Source: Metaphire vulgaris
Lineage: Eukaryota > Annelida > Clitellata > Crassiclitellata > Megascolecidae
Length of the DNA: 64,000 nucleotides
Assembly (NCBI GenBank): GCA_018105865.1
Contig: CM030862.1
Coordinates: forward strand, 7,929,979 to 7,993,978
Direction: 5' to 3'
Both the position numbers and the translations under genes were made by a program. Below, piece by piece: positions 48,101 through 58,863 of this stretch. Numbering within the stretch: the first letter of the stretch is position 1; each line of letters starts with the position of its first letter. Below the pieces are notes generated by a model. It searched no databases. It was given only the letters and a program-made list of their open reading frames with translations, and was not told where the DNA came from.

Positions 48101-49400
48101 ATTGTGCAATAAGCTGACGACTGAAATTAAACTTGCAAGTAAATTATGAAATTGTTTTCAGAATTGCAACTTTCAATTCTTCAATGGATCACAACGATTT
48201 ATGTATTATCGTATCTGGCCCTCATTTTTTTGCTATCAATGACTTTGTTGCATGTAGTGTATTGTAAAGATAAAGTTTGTGATTTTTTGTAAAGAAATTT
48301 GCTGTTTCTTTGGCCGTGAGTTCGTCATGACAAAATTGACATGTGTCATGCTGTTGATTAATTATAGCATAAGACAATGTGTGTTATTGACTGCTTTACT
48401 CTTGGTTTTCATTAATGTTGTGCGCATTGTTAAATAGGTTTCTCTGCAATATTGGATGGCATTTTAGCAGCTTGAAATGACACTGAACGTTTTATTCTGC
48501 AGTTAAGCTGTGAACTGGTTAATCAAAAACTATTTCATGTCATTTATAAAGCTAGCTAGTTTGTATCCTTGCTGTATCCTCGCCCAAACAATCATCTACG
48601 TTCTGAGTTAGTTGATTTTCGTTATCTGCAGAAATTGATAACAGCATGCCATTTCAAATCGTGTTGTAATGTTATTCCTATTATGAAAATTTTGTTATTT
48701 CAAATCAATTATTGAAGATGTTTTATTGGTTTTTGTTGTTGAGTTTTTTAAAAAAAAATATCAAGTCTACAGTTTCTGGTGTTTTTTTAAACTCTGTAGC
48801 AATTGTATCTTTTTTGTCTCAAAGTGTTTAAGACTTTTGGTTGATGCTGATTTTTACCTCTCACAGTTATTGTGGCATTTCAAATGAGTTGTGTGTAAAA
48901 TATTCAGAATTTTTCATATTCTGTTTTTGAGACAGGTCAAAGTTAAAGAATATTTCTAGATGAAATTTGCTATTTACTGAAAATTTGGCAAAGCATTGTA
49001 TGAGATTCACTGTGGTATTATTTTCCAGTATTTTGAAATAGCAGTCTTGACTGAAGTGTTCCAGAGAAATGACTGACATCGTTGGCTGACATCTTTAATA
49101 CTGGCCGTCATCTAAGTAGCATGCTGAGCAGTTGCTGCATTGCTTATGTTATATGTATACTTCTGAAGTTTTTTTATGCATGCTTGAATTGCGTTTAAGA
49201 GCATGACGCTAGTTTGGCCATGTACAGAGATGTTTATAATGGCCTTAAGTCAGTGTGTGTGTGTAGAGCCAAGGGCGTTTGGTGTGTTTTCAAGTTCTTT
49301 CTCAGAATTCGGGGCATTCTTCCCAATGTACATTAGCATGAGATACGCAAGTGACCAAACCATTGGTTTTTTAAAATAGCTAATACTTTAATTTAAATGA
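44918..49400 (+). other. Probable 3' UTR and downstream unique DNA
   Basis: T-rich, without recognised transposons and without supportable ORFs. AATAAA occurs at 45872-45877 and 45906-45911, plausible polyadenylation signals about 1 kb after the stop. A TGTAAATA element near 46139 matches the Pumilio-binding core, but a single match is weak. How far the transcript extends cannot be read from the sequence. Confidence 0.45.
45139..45176. repeat. (ATT)n microsatellite in probable 3' UTR
   Basis: About twelve ATT units, 220 bp after the zinc-finger stop codon. Confidence 0.95.
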
Positions 49401-49451
49401 TAGGCCTAGTTAAACGCTTGTCACACAAACGATTACAGAAATGTGGTGTGG

Positions 49452-49453
<2 letters not shown>

Positions 49454-49496
<43 letters not shown>
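49454..49496. repeat. (GA)n microsatellite
   Basis: About 21 GA units. Confidence 0.95.
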
Positions 49497-49498
<2 letters not shown>

Positions 49499-49818
49499 AT
49501 CAGTGCATTCTCTCTTAACGTAATGAATGTTCCAGAAGCTTCTATGGCGCCTGCAAATATGTTAAACTTACTCATCGTGTGTGAGGTTTTGACCTGTGTT
49601 GTCATTTCAGTAAAAGAAATGATGCTGTACCGTGTGCATTGGTGTTTTTTTTCAAGTTACTTCAACTCATCAAATTAACTCCTCAAATTCATATTAGGCT
49701 AATTTGGTTGAAGTAAGTTTGCTGGATTGAATGGTTTGAGGAGTCTATGAGAATTCGACAGATGCAGAGAATTAATGGTGAAGCTTGCTTGCTTCCCATC
49801 CTGTCAAAGCCCTAATGG

Positions 49819-50125
49819 CAGGGATATTTTTACACACACACCCCCATTTGAGGTCGACACCCGCAAAATTTGATAATGCGACAATGGTATGTATACAAGA
49901 TGCATACTAATTAGCTCAGAACACCCCCTCCCCAATGGAGAAGAACACCCACTTTATTGTCAGATGACTTTGTTTTTCCTTGTCAGAGGTTTTTAGGGTT
50001 TTTTGGTTGCTTTTGGGACTTGATGACGTTTTTTTCGGGCAGAGACTTAAAAATTCCGACACCGCTCCCAGATTTTCCCGACAACGCCCCCCCCCCCCCA
50101 ATTCAAAATCCTACAAATAACACTG
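49819..50125. mobile_element. hAT-like MITE, CAGGGATATTTTTAC termini, 307 bp
   Basis: Starts CAGGGATATTTTTAC and ends CTACAAATAACACTG; flanks CCTAATGG and TCTAATGG match 7 of 8. Confidence 0.8.
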
Positions 50126-50359
50126 TCTAATGGTTTTAGAGGCCAGACCTCTGAGTGTTGGCATTCGAGATCTAATTGCCTAGAATTTAAAAATGGATAT
50201 ATTCTAAGTAGGTTGTTCACGTAACGGATGTTCTAAAGTTAAACCATGCAACCAATTAGGTATTTCGATCAACAGGACCCTGTTTTAGCGGATGCTTGCG
50301 ACTTGTTGCAGTGCTATTAGATTTACTGGAAGGGTAGAACAGTGGTTCTCACACAGGGC

Positions 50360-50628
50360 CAGAGGCGTAGCGAGGTTGTCCGGGCCCCGGGGGCAAGATG
50401 TACTGTTGGCGCCCTTAACTCTGACGAGCAAAAAAGGTCATATGCGTTCATTCGGCGCCCCTCAACTCTCTACGGCGCCCCTTCTCCCTATCTTCCTATG
50501 CTCCAAACGAGCAAAAAAGTTCGTCGCATTGCTTTTTATTTATTGTTTATCAAAAAACCCGATTTTGGCACCCCCTCACCTCGGCGCCCGGGCCCCGGGG
50601 GCATATGCCTCCCATCGCTACGCCTCGG
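50360..50628. mobile_element. hAT-like MITE, CAGAGGCGTAGCG family, perfect 8-bp duplication
   Basis: Starts CAGAGGCGTAGCGAGG and ends CGCTACGCCTCGG; identical flanks CACAGGGC at 50352-50359 and 50629-50636. Contains GACGAGCAAAAAAGGTC. It appears inserted into an older hAT end starting CAGTGGTTCTCACAC at 50340. Confidence 0.9.
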
Positions 50629-50879
50629 CACAGGGCAAACCCTCCTAAACCACCTTAAACCTTGTTACTATTATTATTATCATTATCAGGCCTATTATTA
50701 TTATTATAGACACGTATAATTATTAGTCTAATTACTAGGTAGGCCTATAATTAGCCTATTAGTCTTAATTCCTTTCAATTTTTAATTAAACTTTGTGCTT
50801 CTAGCATTCTTTTGCTGTTTCCCTCTGCTTCCTTCTTTCTATGCGGTATGTTTCTTTCCCACCTAGACATGTTCCGAGC

Positions 50880-51102
50880 CAGGCCTGAGGAGAGGGGGTG
50901 CAGCCGGTACATTGTACCGGGGGCCCATGGAGTTTTCAGGGGCCCAGATCCGGTGACGATAAGGTTTTTTGTGCTTGTCAGACTGTTTTGGAGAGTTGAT
51001 AACGTTTTTTGCTTGTCAGGTTTTTCGGAGACTTGATAAATTTGTCTTAAGGGCCCGCAAATTGTTTTGTTCCGGGGCCCGGAATTTCTCTCGGCGGCCC
51101 TG
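50880..51102. mobile_element. hAT-like MITE, 223 bp, perfect 8-bp duplication
   Basis: Starts CAGGCCTGAGGAGAGG and ends TCTCGGCGGCCCTG; identical flanks TTCCGAGC at 50872-50879 and 51103-51110. Same family as 13119-13390 in the opposite orientation, with two TTTTTTG(TG)CTTGTCAG blocks. Confidence 0.92.
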
Positions 51103-51159
51103 TTCCGAGCCTATGCATGACCCACTTATTAGCATGGTGTAAAAATGCATGCGTAAGAA

Positions 51160-51300
51160 GCTCGAGTCCCTTTCCACTTTTTCAGAGGCTACCAAGGGGA
51201 AGGTATAGAGGTTGGGTCCTTCACTTTTTCATGCAAGTTTACGCCGATAGGTGTCAAGATTCTGAGTTGGACCAAAAATATTTTTATTGGCCTGTGTGCG
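51160..51300. repeat. Interspersed repeat with a sister copy at 52255-52365
   Basis: CACTTTTTCAT-CAAGTTTAC followed by GCCGATAGGTGTCAAG and TTGGACCAAAAATA occurs in both places. The GAAGTTTACGCC-like part recalls the CATAGGCGTAAAC MITEs. Confidence 0.5.
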
Positions 51301-51614
51301 TGCTACCCTAAGATAGCCTGCCTAATAGCCTATCATGCTCTGGTCATCAGCACAGCACGCTTGTTTACAAAGCAGTTTTCGATTTTCGCTTCATATGCCT
51401 ACAGATGTTTTGGTTGGCATTCCTCGATAGTCTACTAGCCTACGGCCAAAGCCTTCTATATTTGCTACAACCCACATTGATAAAGAAATAGATTCGTCAA
51501 AACATAATACTTGCCTTAACTTAATTGTATTTTAATGGATCTAGTAGTTTTCAGACATCTCGCAACTATCGGTATGTGTGCGTGCTAAGGTGTTTTGTAA
51601 ACAATATTCAACTC

Positions 51615-51618
<4 letters not shown>

Positions 51619-51652
<34 letters not shown>

Positions 51653-51688
51653 GTGAGTGTGTGTGCGTGTGTGCGCGCGCGTGCGTGT
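51619..51688. repeat. (GT)n microsatellite
   Basis: GT run with GC interruptions. Confidence 0.9.
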
Positions 51689-51900
51689 TAAGGTAAATAC
51701 TTTGTAAGCAAATTAATATTCAACTCTATAGGTAATAATAATACAAGACTGTTGTTGCTGTTGTTGAGAACGAATTCACACGAAATGTTGTTTAGAGGGG
51801 CAAGAAAATAAAATACCTGTGAATATTAGGCCTATTTGTCAGGTGAGTTGGGGTTCATTGACCGGCTTTTTCAGAGGCTACCATGGGAATGGAAAGGTAT

Positions 51901-52217
51901 CAGTGAGGGGAGTTTGAAATGTTTGGGGGAGAAGGTTTGTTTGTCTCCCCAAAAAGCTTGACAACCAAAAAAAAGTCATCAACCTCCTTTCTTATGTTCA
52001 TATCCTTCTTGTCCTTCTCCAATATTCTCTCTGACAAGCAAACTAAATGTTCATCCTTATATTTTTCCCCTCTTCGAAAATAACCCCGCCCCCTCTCGTC
52101 GCGCTTTTGGGTGGGAAATTTCCATCCCTCAATGTAACATATAGAAATTTGGAAGGAATGTATTTGTACACTTGGGGAGGGGAAATTCCTCCCTAAGAGG
52201 GCCTAGAATAAACACTG
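51901..52217. mobile_element. MITE of the CAGTGTTTAATCTAGCC family, 5' eroded
   Basis: The right end GGCCTAGAATAAACACTG is intact and the interior (GAGTTTGAAATGTTTGGGGG) matches 16646-16822. The copy is longer, with extra TGACAACCAAAAAAAAGTC and GACAAGCAAACTAAA blocks; the left terminus is degenerate. Confidence 0.6.
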
Positions 52218-52394
52218 GCTGTAGTTAAACTAATGTTTTTTAGTTAGTTGCCCATCACTGGAAGGTATAGGGAGTAGAGCCCTCCACTTTTTCATCCAAG
52301 TTTACACCGATCGGTGTCAAGGTTCTGATTTGGACCAAAAATAGTTTTTATTGACTTGCTTTATTTTTTTGTACGTTAAGGCCATCTTTCACTG

Positions 52395-53067
52395 CAGTGG
52401 CGTAGCCAGGTTTTAGCACCAGGGGAGCGGCGATCATGCTGAAAAGAAGCCCCCTCAATCGACGGCCGTGATTCTGGAATGGGGGGGGGGGAGCACATCG
52501 ACATTTTTCCAGATAGGTCAAAACGTGTTAAAGACGAGCAGAAAGGTCATCGCTGCGCCCAGGCCCGTCTTTATATGTGTTGGAAATTGGGCACTAGGCC
52601 CGGGGTCCCGTGCATCTTAGAGGCCTCGCGCGCTCCAACCTTTTTTGTTGGACCGTTTTTACTTATCAACTTCTAGAGGATAAATTAATTTAAAGATCAA
52701 GCGTCAAAAAACGTGATGGCCTTTTTCTGCTTGTCAGCTTTTTCGAGCATCAGAAAAAAACTTTTTTTCGCCCCCGCCGGGACCCCTCATTACTCATATA
52801 TCGCGGGGTCCTAGGCACGTGCTACCTTGCCTATGCCTTAAAACGGCCCTGGATCCGACCCATCCGGGGCCCCGCAGGCCGCCAGGTGTCAGGGACCTCA
52901 CGCTGGCAAAAGACGGGCCTGGCTGCGCCAATGCAATGCTGGCGTTCTTCATTTACGACTGATAGTTTCCTGTTTGCTTTCAATTTTCGAAAAAGGAGCC
53001 ACTTTTCCGATAATTTGCTTAGGGGCGGCCGCTCCCCCTGCGCCCCTCCCCCGTAGCTACGCCGCTG
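52395..53067. mobile_element. hAT-like MITE, CAGTGGCGTAGCC termini, split by another
   Basis: Starts CAGTGGCGTAGCCAGG and ends GTAGCTACGCCGCTG; flanks TTTCACTG and CTTCAGCG agree at only 5 of 8. Another element lies inside at 52560-52921. Confidence 0.65.
52560..52921. mobile_element. Nested hAT-like MITE, CAGGCCCGTCTTT termini, perfect 8-bp duplication
   Basis: Starts CAGGCCCGTCTTT and ends AAAGACGGGCCTG, an exact 13-bp inverted repeat. Identical flanks GCTGCGCC at 52552-52559 and 52922-52929. A TTCTGCTTGTCAGC block lies inside. Confidence 0.9.
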
Positions 53068-53552
53068 CTTCAGCGATCGAGGATCAACAGTTCTGGAGTG
53101 GCAATTAATTGTCCGACTCTCAATCGAGCGTTCCTTGTTCGAAGAACAACTGTTGACGTGTTGATTTGCTAAGAAATTATAGCATTGATCGAAAACGCCT
53201 AAAGTATTGAACATTTTTACTCTTACGGGCCAGTGCATATGCACTCAACCGCCCCCTCCTACTCCATTTGAACATCGAAAACTCGTTTTCTCGAACTACA
53301 TGCCACCTGCGCACATAGTAAGCTTATTCTGTATGCAATTTTCTAATCTATCGCAGCCTGTGTTCTGAACTGAACACCCACATAATCATATTATTTTAGG
53401 GCCCAAGTGTCATTGCATATGCTTTTTACTGTAGGACGATGTGTTTAATTAAGGAAAGTTAGAAAACACATACAGTAGCTGGGACCGTATAAAAAGACTT
53501 GAGCTTCGTCTTCCCTAAAAATTAAATATGTTTGACCATAATATTATATATC

Positions 53553-54148
53553 TAGTGGCGGCTCCACACGGGGGGTTTGGGGGCCCGTACCCCAATATTG
53601 AATACCTGACCCCCTGTTGGGAATCTATACTTAGGGGCCATCCATAAGTGACGTCACGCACTTAGGGGGAGAGGGTTCAAACATTTGTGACGATGTGTGA
53701 CGACGGGGGGAGGGGTTTCCAGAAATGTGACGTCACATAATACTAAATATTTTTATTAATAGGCCTACCGCAAAGCTATGTTACCGCAAAATTGAACGTA
53801 TTTTACACTTATAGTTATTATAATTCATTTTTAAAAAAGAATTTTAAAAAGTTTCTGAATATTGTTTCAACTATAATAATGATAATGAATATTTTCAAAC
53901 GAAACGTTAATTTTGACATTGGAAAGACGACAAGATGACGGGGGGTTAACGGGTTGTGACGTCATATTTGAGGGGTCTGACTTTTTGTGACGACGTGTGA
54001 CGAGGGGAGGGGGTAAGAAACTGCCAAAATCGCGTGACGTCATTTATGGATGGCACCTTACTACTACATACCTATCAACAAATGGTTGGCCCCCATGCTT
54101 AAAAGTTGCCACCCCAACGCCCCCTGCCAAATCCTGGAGCCGCTGCTG
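53553..54148. mobile_element. hAT-like MITE, CAGTGGCGGCTCC family, split by a Harbinger-like MITE
   Basis: Left end TAGTGGCGGCTCCACA, right end TGGAGCCGCTGCTG; flanks TATATATC and TCTATACC agree at 6 of 8. The two halves (to 53633 and from 54058) are contiguous in the copies at 10406 and 54731. Confidence 0.75.
53634..54057. mobile_element. Harbinger-like MITE, 424 bp, TTA target duplication
   Basis: Starts GGGGCCATCCATAAGTGACG and ends GTCATTTATGGATGGCACC, inverted repeats of about 25 bp. TTA lies on both sides (53631-53633 and 54058-54060), as expected of PIF/Harbinger elements. The empty site is visible in sister copies of the host MITE. Confidence 0.85.
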
Positions 54149-54427
54149 TCTATACCGCAAAAGCTGTCTTCCAATTATGCCAGTCCATAATCCGGGCCAC
54201 CTCGAAGCCCCCTTCCCCCCCTCACACACTTGCCAAATGATGGAAGCCGCCACGTGCCTGAGATTCGTCTAGCGGTTCTAACCTAAATAACCTGCCGTAG
54301 GGCCTACTGGTGTTTTTCCTCTGAAACAACTTATTATCTATTTAGACAGACTTCTAGGAAGTACTCATAGTTCATCCACAGGCCTAAAGGCCTATAGCTG
54401 TGCTTCCTGTGTGTTCCTACTGGCCAG

Positions 54428-54459
54428 TACTACTACTACTACTACTACTACTACTACCT
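54428..54459. repeat. (CTA)n microsatellite
   Basis: About ten CTA units. Confidence 0.9.
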
Positions 54460-54730
54460 CACTTGCTTTTGAATCTAACTCCTCAATCACAATATTACAG
54501 TAACTCGTTCCCCGTCTTCTGAACAAACATATAGTACTCGGTAGAAGGAAAGGCGACGAAGACAAATGATTAGACCTGTCTCTCCTCCCCCCCCCATTCA
54601 CTAGATGTCGTAAAAGCTAAAGGCTCCTACCCTTCGGCTCTTCAAAGGGGTTTGAACCAACGGAGCGATGTCTATATTTACCGTCAATTTTATGATGCCA
54701 TATCTTGCTTTTGACTCCAGTAGGTCCATG

Positions 54731-54917
54731 CAGTGGCGGCTCCGCATAGGGGGCCCGTACCCCCCCCCCATTGAATGCCTGGCCCCTCAGTGGCCCTCCA
54801 TGTTGGGACCCTGTACTTACTACTAAGCCTACATACCTATCAACAAATGGTTGGCCCATGCTTAGAAGTTGCCACCCAACGTCCCCCCTCACTTGCCAAA
54901 TCCTGGAGCCGCCATTG
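54731..54917. mobile_element. hAT-like MITE, CAGTGGCGGCTCC family, 187 bp
   Basis: Starts CAGTGGCGGCTCCGCAT and ends GGAGCCGCCATTG. Flanks agree at 5 of 8 only. Confidence 0.75.
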
Positions 54918-55318
54918 GGCCTATCCGCCTCATAGATACACCGACCTTTGCCCGGCCGACAAACCACCTTGTCTATAGCTATTTCAAGAAAGATTAAGCG
55001 CATAAGAATAAGCAGCTACTGCTGTACTGCTTTCCGGGGCGCTGTATAAGTTTACGAGATTTTACTTTACCTACATAGGGCCTACTTTACTTTAATCTAG
55101 CAACTACTGATTCTATGCCCCTCTTTTTCAAACAACTTTAAGCTCATCTCTTTCTATCAACGTGCAGTAATCGCAGCGGGAGCGCCTTTGCGGAGTGATT
55201 CTTCAGAAGAGGCGCTATAAAAATAATTCTGTTGCATGACATTGCATAACAATACCTGCCTCAGATTCGCGTATCGCTCACTGCTCCGAAACGTTGTCGC
55301 CACTATCATGCGTGAAAT

Positions 55319-55480
55319 GGCAAAATGTCCTAGGACAAAATGTCACGGACAAGATGTAATGAGGATAAAATGTAACCCCAAGCCTAAACCTAACTCTAGA
55401 CCTAACCCCAACCCTAACCCGTGACATTTTGTCCGTAACATTTTGTCCGTGATATTTTGTACTCGGACATTTTGTCCGGC
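55319..55480. repeat. Palindromic element with telomere-like core (copy A)
   Basis: The left arm (55319-55375) and right arm (55431-55480) are inverted repeats built from GGACAAAATGTCAC-like units (about four each). The core (55376-55430) is CCTAAC/CCTAAA-type repeat ending CCCCAACCCTAACCC. Confidence 0.85.
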
Positions 55481-55609
55481 CACGACTGTATCTCCATTGT
55501 AATACCAACAGATAATCCAATAATTATAATTTCAAGTACCCATCATTGTGGATCATTCAAGATTTCTCTTATTTTTAGTTGTCCATCTTTGCGACTGTTT
55601 GTTTTACCT

Positions 55610-55927
55610 CAGTGGCGTAGCCAAGGGGGTTTGGGGGCTAAACCCCCTTGGGCGCCGACGAAAATAATTTTAATGTGTTTCCATGTATTTTTAATTTTCG
55701 GACGCGGTTTTGAGGGTCAAAACCACCCTTTGGGGCTGATGAAAAAAAATTTTAAGCGCCATAAGCGTGACGACTTTTTTACTTGTCAGCATCTGAAAGG
55801 AAAAATTTTGAAGGAAAGATGTAGGATAGATACATAGGATGAACTTTTGTCAAGATTTTTCGAAAGTTGGTTACGGTCAAAAGTCAAAACCAAAACCTTC
55901 CTTCCGGAAATCCTGACTACGCCACTG
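55610..55927. mobile_element. hAT-like MITE, CAGTGGCGTAGCC termini, 318 bp
   Basis: Starts CAGTGGCGTAGCCAAGG and ends CTGACTACGCCACTG; flanks TTTTACCT and TTTTGCCT match 7 of 8. A TTTTTTACTTGTCAGC block lies inside. Confidence 0.85.
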
Positions 55928-55951
55928 TTTTGCCTATAGGTTTACCTGTAC

Positions 55952-56271
55952 CGTTGGCGTAGCTATGGGTGCAGAGAAGCGGCCGCTCCCCTTGAGAAAA
56001 TTCCAAGAAAAATGGCGCCTTTTTCGGAAATTCAAAAAAATTAAAATTAAACAATGTGTGAGTCAGAAATTAGTAGCGTCTCCCTATTCGGACGGGACAA
56101 CAAAATTTTGCTCGTCAAGACTTTTTGACCTTTGAAAAATGTCGCCCCACCCCCCACCCCCATTCCAGAGTCCTGGCTACACCACTGAATGCTGAATGTG
56201 GATTGAAAAGGTGGCGCCATTTTTAAAATGCTCGCTCCTTCCCCTGGTCCTAAAACCTGGCTACGCCACCG
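55952..56271. mobile_element. Composite hAT-like MITE
   Basis: Starts CGTTGGCGTAGC and ends GCTACGCCACCG; flanks ACCTGTAC and ACCCGAAC agree at 6 of 8. A second right-end sequence (GGCTACACCACTG, ending 56187) lies inside, so two related copies may be fused. Confidence 0.55.
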
Positions 56272-56486
56272 ACCCGAACAGTACATAGCGTAACGAGCCT
56301 CCAGCCTCCATACCCAGCGCCAGAGAACATTTCGGACTTTGGTCCTGTACGTGTTATTGCGGGCTTCGCATGAACCGATCGCCATAAACCACACACATAG
56401 ACGACTCTGGTCTCGTTTTTCGCCGACGATAAATCTCCCGATAGCCTAATCAAATTACGCATCCGCCGGCGATGTGCCCCGTCCTC

Positions 56487-56535
56487 TCCTCCTCCTCCTC
56501 CTCCTCCTCCTCCTCGTCTTCCTCCTCCTCCTCCC
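56487..56535. repeat. (CTC)n microsatellite
   Basis: CTC units with one CTT interruption. Confidence 0.9.
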
Positions 56536-56872
56536 ACCCCCTTCTCCGGTTAATGACTCTGTGTCGGCCTGCTTGCTCTTATTAAACGGTTCTCAGACGG
56601 ATTTAAACAGGGACAACGGAGTGCAGTTAAGTCGCGCCGGGATCATTTTTTTTATATAGACGAACTAACTCATCGCCAACTCCCTAAAAGAGTCCCGTCG
56701 TCTGCATGAGTACATAACTGCATGGGCTCATGTCTTGTTTAATGGCAGCAAATGAGTGATGCAGAACACATGGCGGCCATCGGGACGGAGACTGCGGGTG
56801 AATGTAATTAAAAAGAGAGGAAACGGGCGCACAATTATTGTGCACGGTCTGTCTCGAGCGCCCACTCGCTAG

Positions 56873-56900
56873 ACAAGTAAGTAAGTAAGTAAGTGAGTAA
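56873..56900. repeat. (GTAA)n microsatellite next to palindrome B
   Basis: Five to six GTAA/GTGA units. Confidence 0.85.
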
Positions 56901-56914
56901 AATCGGTTTTCATT

Positions 56915-57131
56915 AGTATGCGCACCAGTAGTTTGCGCACCTGGGAGTTTGCGCACTAGGAATTTGCGCACCAGGGGCGTACCGGGGTTGGGGTTAGGGT
57001 TAGGGCTAAAGTTAGGCCTAACTCTAACCCTCACCCTAAACCTAACCCTAAACCTAACCCTTACCCTAACCCTGGTGCGCAAATTCTTAGTGCGCAAACT
57101 CCCAGGTGCGCAAACTACTGGTGCGCATACT
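56915..57131. repeat. Palindromic element with telomere-like core (copy B)
   Basis: Arms (56915-56977 and 57074-57131) are near-perfect inverted repeats made of TTTGCGCACC-like units. The core runs GGGGTTAGGGTTAGGG, then GTTAGGCCTAAC at its centre, then CCTAACCCTAA-type repeats, so the telomere-like core is itself inverted. Confidence 0.88.
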
Positions 57132-57298
57132 ATGCTATACCGTAAAATCATATAAGTTATAGCGCTTTATGTGTATAGTACCGTAGTGGCTGCTTATTCT
57201 TAGGCGCTTGCATTAACTTTGGAACAGCTGTAGGCAATATGCAGGGGACCAGCCAGGCGAGGGTAGAGTGTAGATCTTAAAGCGTAAGAGGGCCCGGC

Positions 57299-57485
57299 CA
57301 GTGTTTAATCTAGACTCCTGGACTCCGGGGGAAACTGAAAAAGCCGAGGGGAAAACTGACAAAGCCGGGGAAATTCTGCTAGGGGCCGCTGTTAGTCCAT
57401 GTAGTATTCCAAAATTTCCGGGGAGGAATTTGAAATTTCCGGGGGAAGGGCAATTTTCCCCGAAAACGGCCTAGATTAAACACTG
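57299..57485. mobile_element. hAT-like MITE, CAGTGTTTAATCTAGA family, complete
   Basis: Starts CAGTGTTTAATCTAGAC and ends CCTAGATTAAACACTG; flanks GGCCCGGC and GGCCCGAC match 7 of 8. Reference copy for the nested pair at 7193-7563. Confidence 0.88.
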
Positions 57486-58183
57486 GGCCCGACCCCTATC
57501 AGCCCGGGTTCAATATCCGAAGGTCGGAGGCGGTCACTTGTCCGTCGCCAACGAGTGGAAGTTTGAATGGTCTGTGCAATGTGTCGAGTTTCGCTGTGAA
57601 TAATCTATGTGTTAGCGACGACGATAGCCCGTGAAGCTAGTAAGTAGCCATCGGCCAAAAAGGGCTGTTGTGAAACAATATATAAGCTGTAGATGCCTGA
57701 CATAGCAGCTGCACATGATTAGTAGAACACGTCCAGCAACTGGTTGGTCACGAGAAAGCACACAGAACAGAACAGCAAGTTATTAAGGATAACAGAAAAA
57801 CCTCTACATCACATTTTGCCTTTTAGGCAGATGAGCGATGGTTGAATATCTCCCCCACCCCCACCCCACCCAAAATTTCAAACGACGATTAGTGCGTAAT
57901 CCCCCTCCCCTTGCAAGCTCAAGATAAGCAAATGATATTGCACTCATTTGTACCGGGCGCAGTTGCATGGAAACGCTTTGGCTGACTCTTTCCATTACTG
58001 TCCAATCTCCATTTCCATATGCATCGACGGTTTTTGCGTGTTCTTATCATCTAATGGCGCTCTCATTAAAGCGTCGATCTCGAGTAGGACCTAAGCACCG
58101 CTGCAGATTCCACTTTGGAAACAACATTATTAGTAAACATGAATTTCTGAAAACAGATTTATAGCAATGCAGATTTATATCAA

Positions 58184-58725
58184 CATTGGCGTAGCCACGG
58201 CCGGGCAGTGGCGGTTCCACGTGGGGGGATGAGTGGGAATGCATCCCCCACCGGACTTTCGGACTTACTTTTTTGCTTGTGAAACCTACTTTTGGGTAAA
58301 AGCCTCTTAAAACTAACCGGGATGACCTTTTTTGCTTGTCAACCTATTTTTCGGTAAAAATGTAGTAAAATGAGGGACACGATTTCCTTTTTCCCAGCCT
58401 TTTCCGGAAAATTGTAGTGATTTTTCCCCTTCTATTTTCATCCACCCACCAACTTTCTATGAATTCATCCCCCACCAAGAAATCCTGGAACCGCCACTGG
58501 CCACGGGGGTCGGTCCCTCCCCCTCCCCATTTGGGCTGGGACCGATAGTGGGACTTGCGCAAAACCGTTGAGATTTGGGGCGGTAGGTAGTGTGATCAAA
58601 GAGAATGTTTATAAAAAGTAAGAGTTTGACGCGACGATCTTAGTTTTGTTCGTCAAGACTAATTTCTTCTCATCACCGGAAAATGTCGCTGTCTCCCCTA
58701 TTCCCGAATCCTGACCACGCCACTG
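58184..58725. mobile_element. hAT-like MITE, CA(G/T)TGGCGTAGCC termini, split by another
   Basis: Starts CATTGGCGTAGCCACGG and ends CTGACCACGCCACTG; flanks TATATCAA and TATACCAA match 7 of 8. Its left end is interrupted 22 bp in by 58206-58499. Confidence 0.8.
58206..58499. mobile_element. Nested hAT-like MITE, CAGTGGCGGTTCCA family
   Basis: Starts CAGTGGCGGTTCCA and ends TGGAACCGCCACTG. GCCACGG-like sequence occurs on both sides because it sits in the GTAGCCACGGG terminus of the outer element. Contains two TTTTTTGCTTGT blocks. Confidence 0.85.
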
Positions 58726-58863
58726 TATACCAATGTAGATGTATATAAATGTGCGCATAATGACAATAACTGCTTTTGAATGGGTTTCCTTGTTTTTACC
58801 GTATGCACCGTGTCGCCTGGATCGCTTATAAGCATCTCCCAATTGATTATTATCATCGTCTCT

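Noticed and set aside
56984..57073. True telomere or chromosome end
   Set aside because: The telomere-like repeats are short, degenerate, inverted about their centre and embedded in inverted arms within ordinary DNA.
57486..57540. tRNA gene (GGGTTCAATATCC resembles a B box)
   Set aside because: No A box at the right distance and no cloverleaf; the area is MITE flank.
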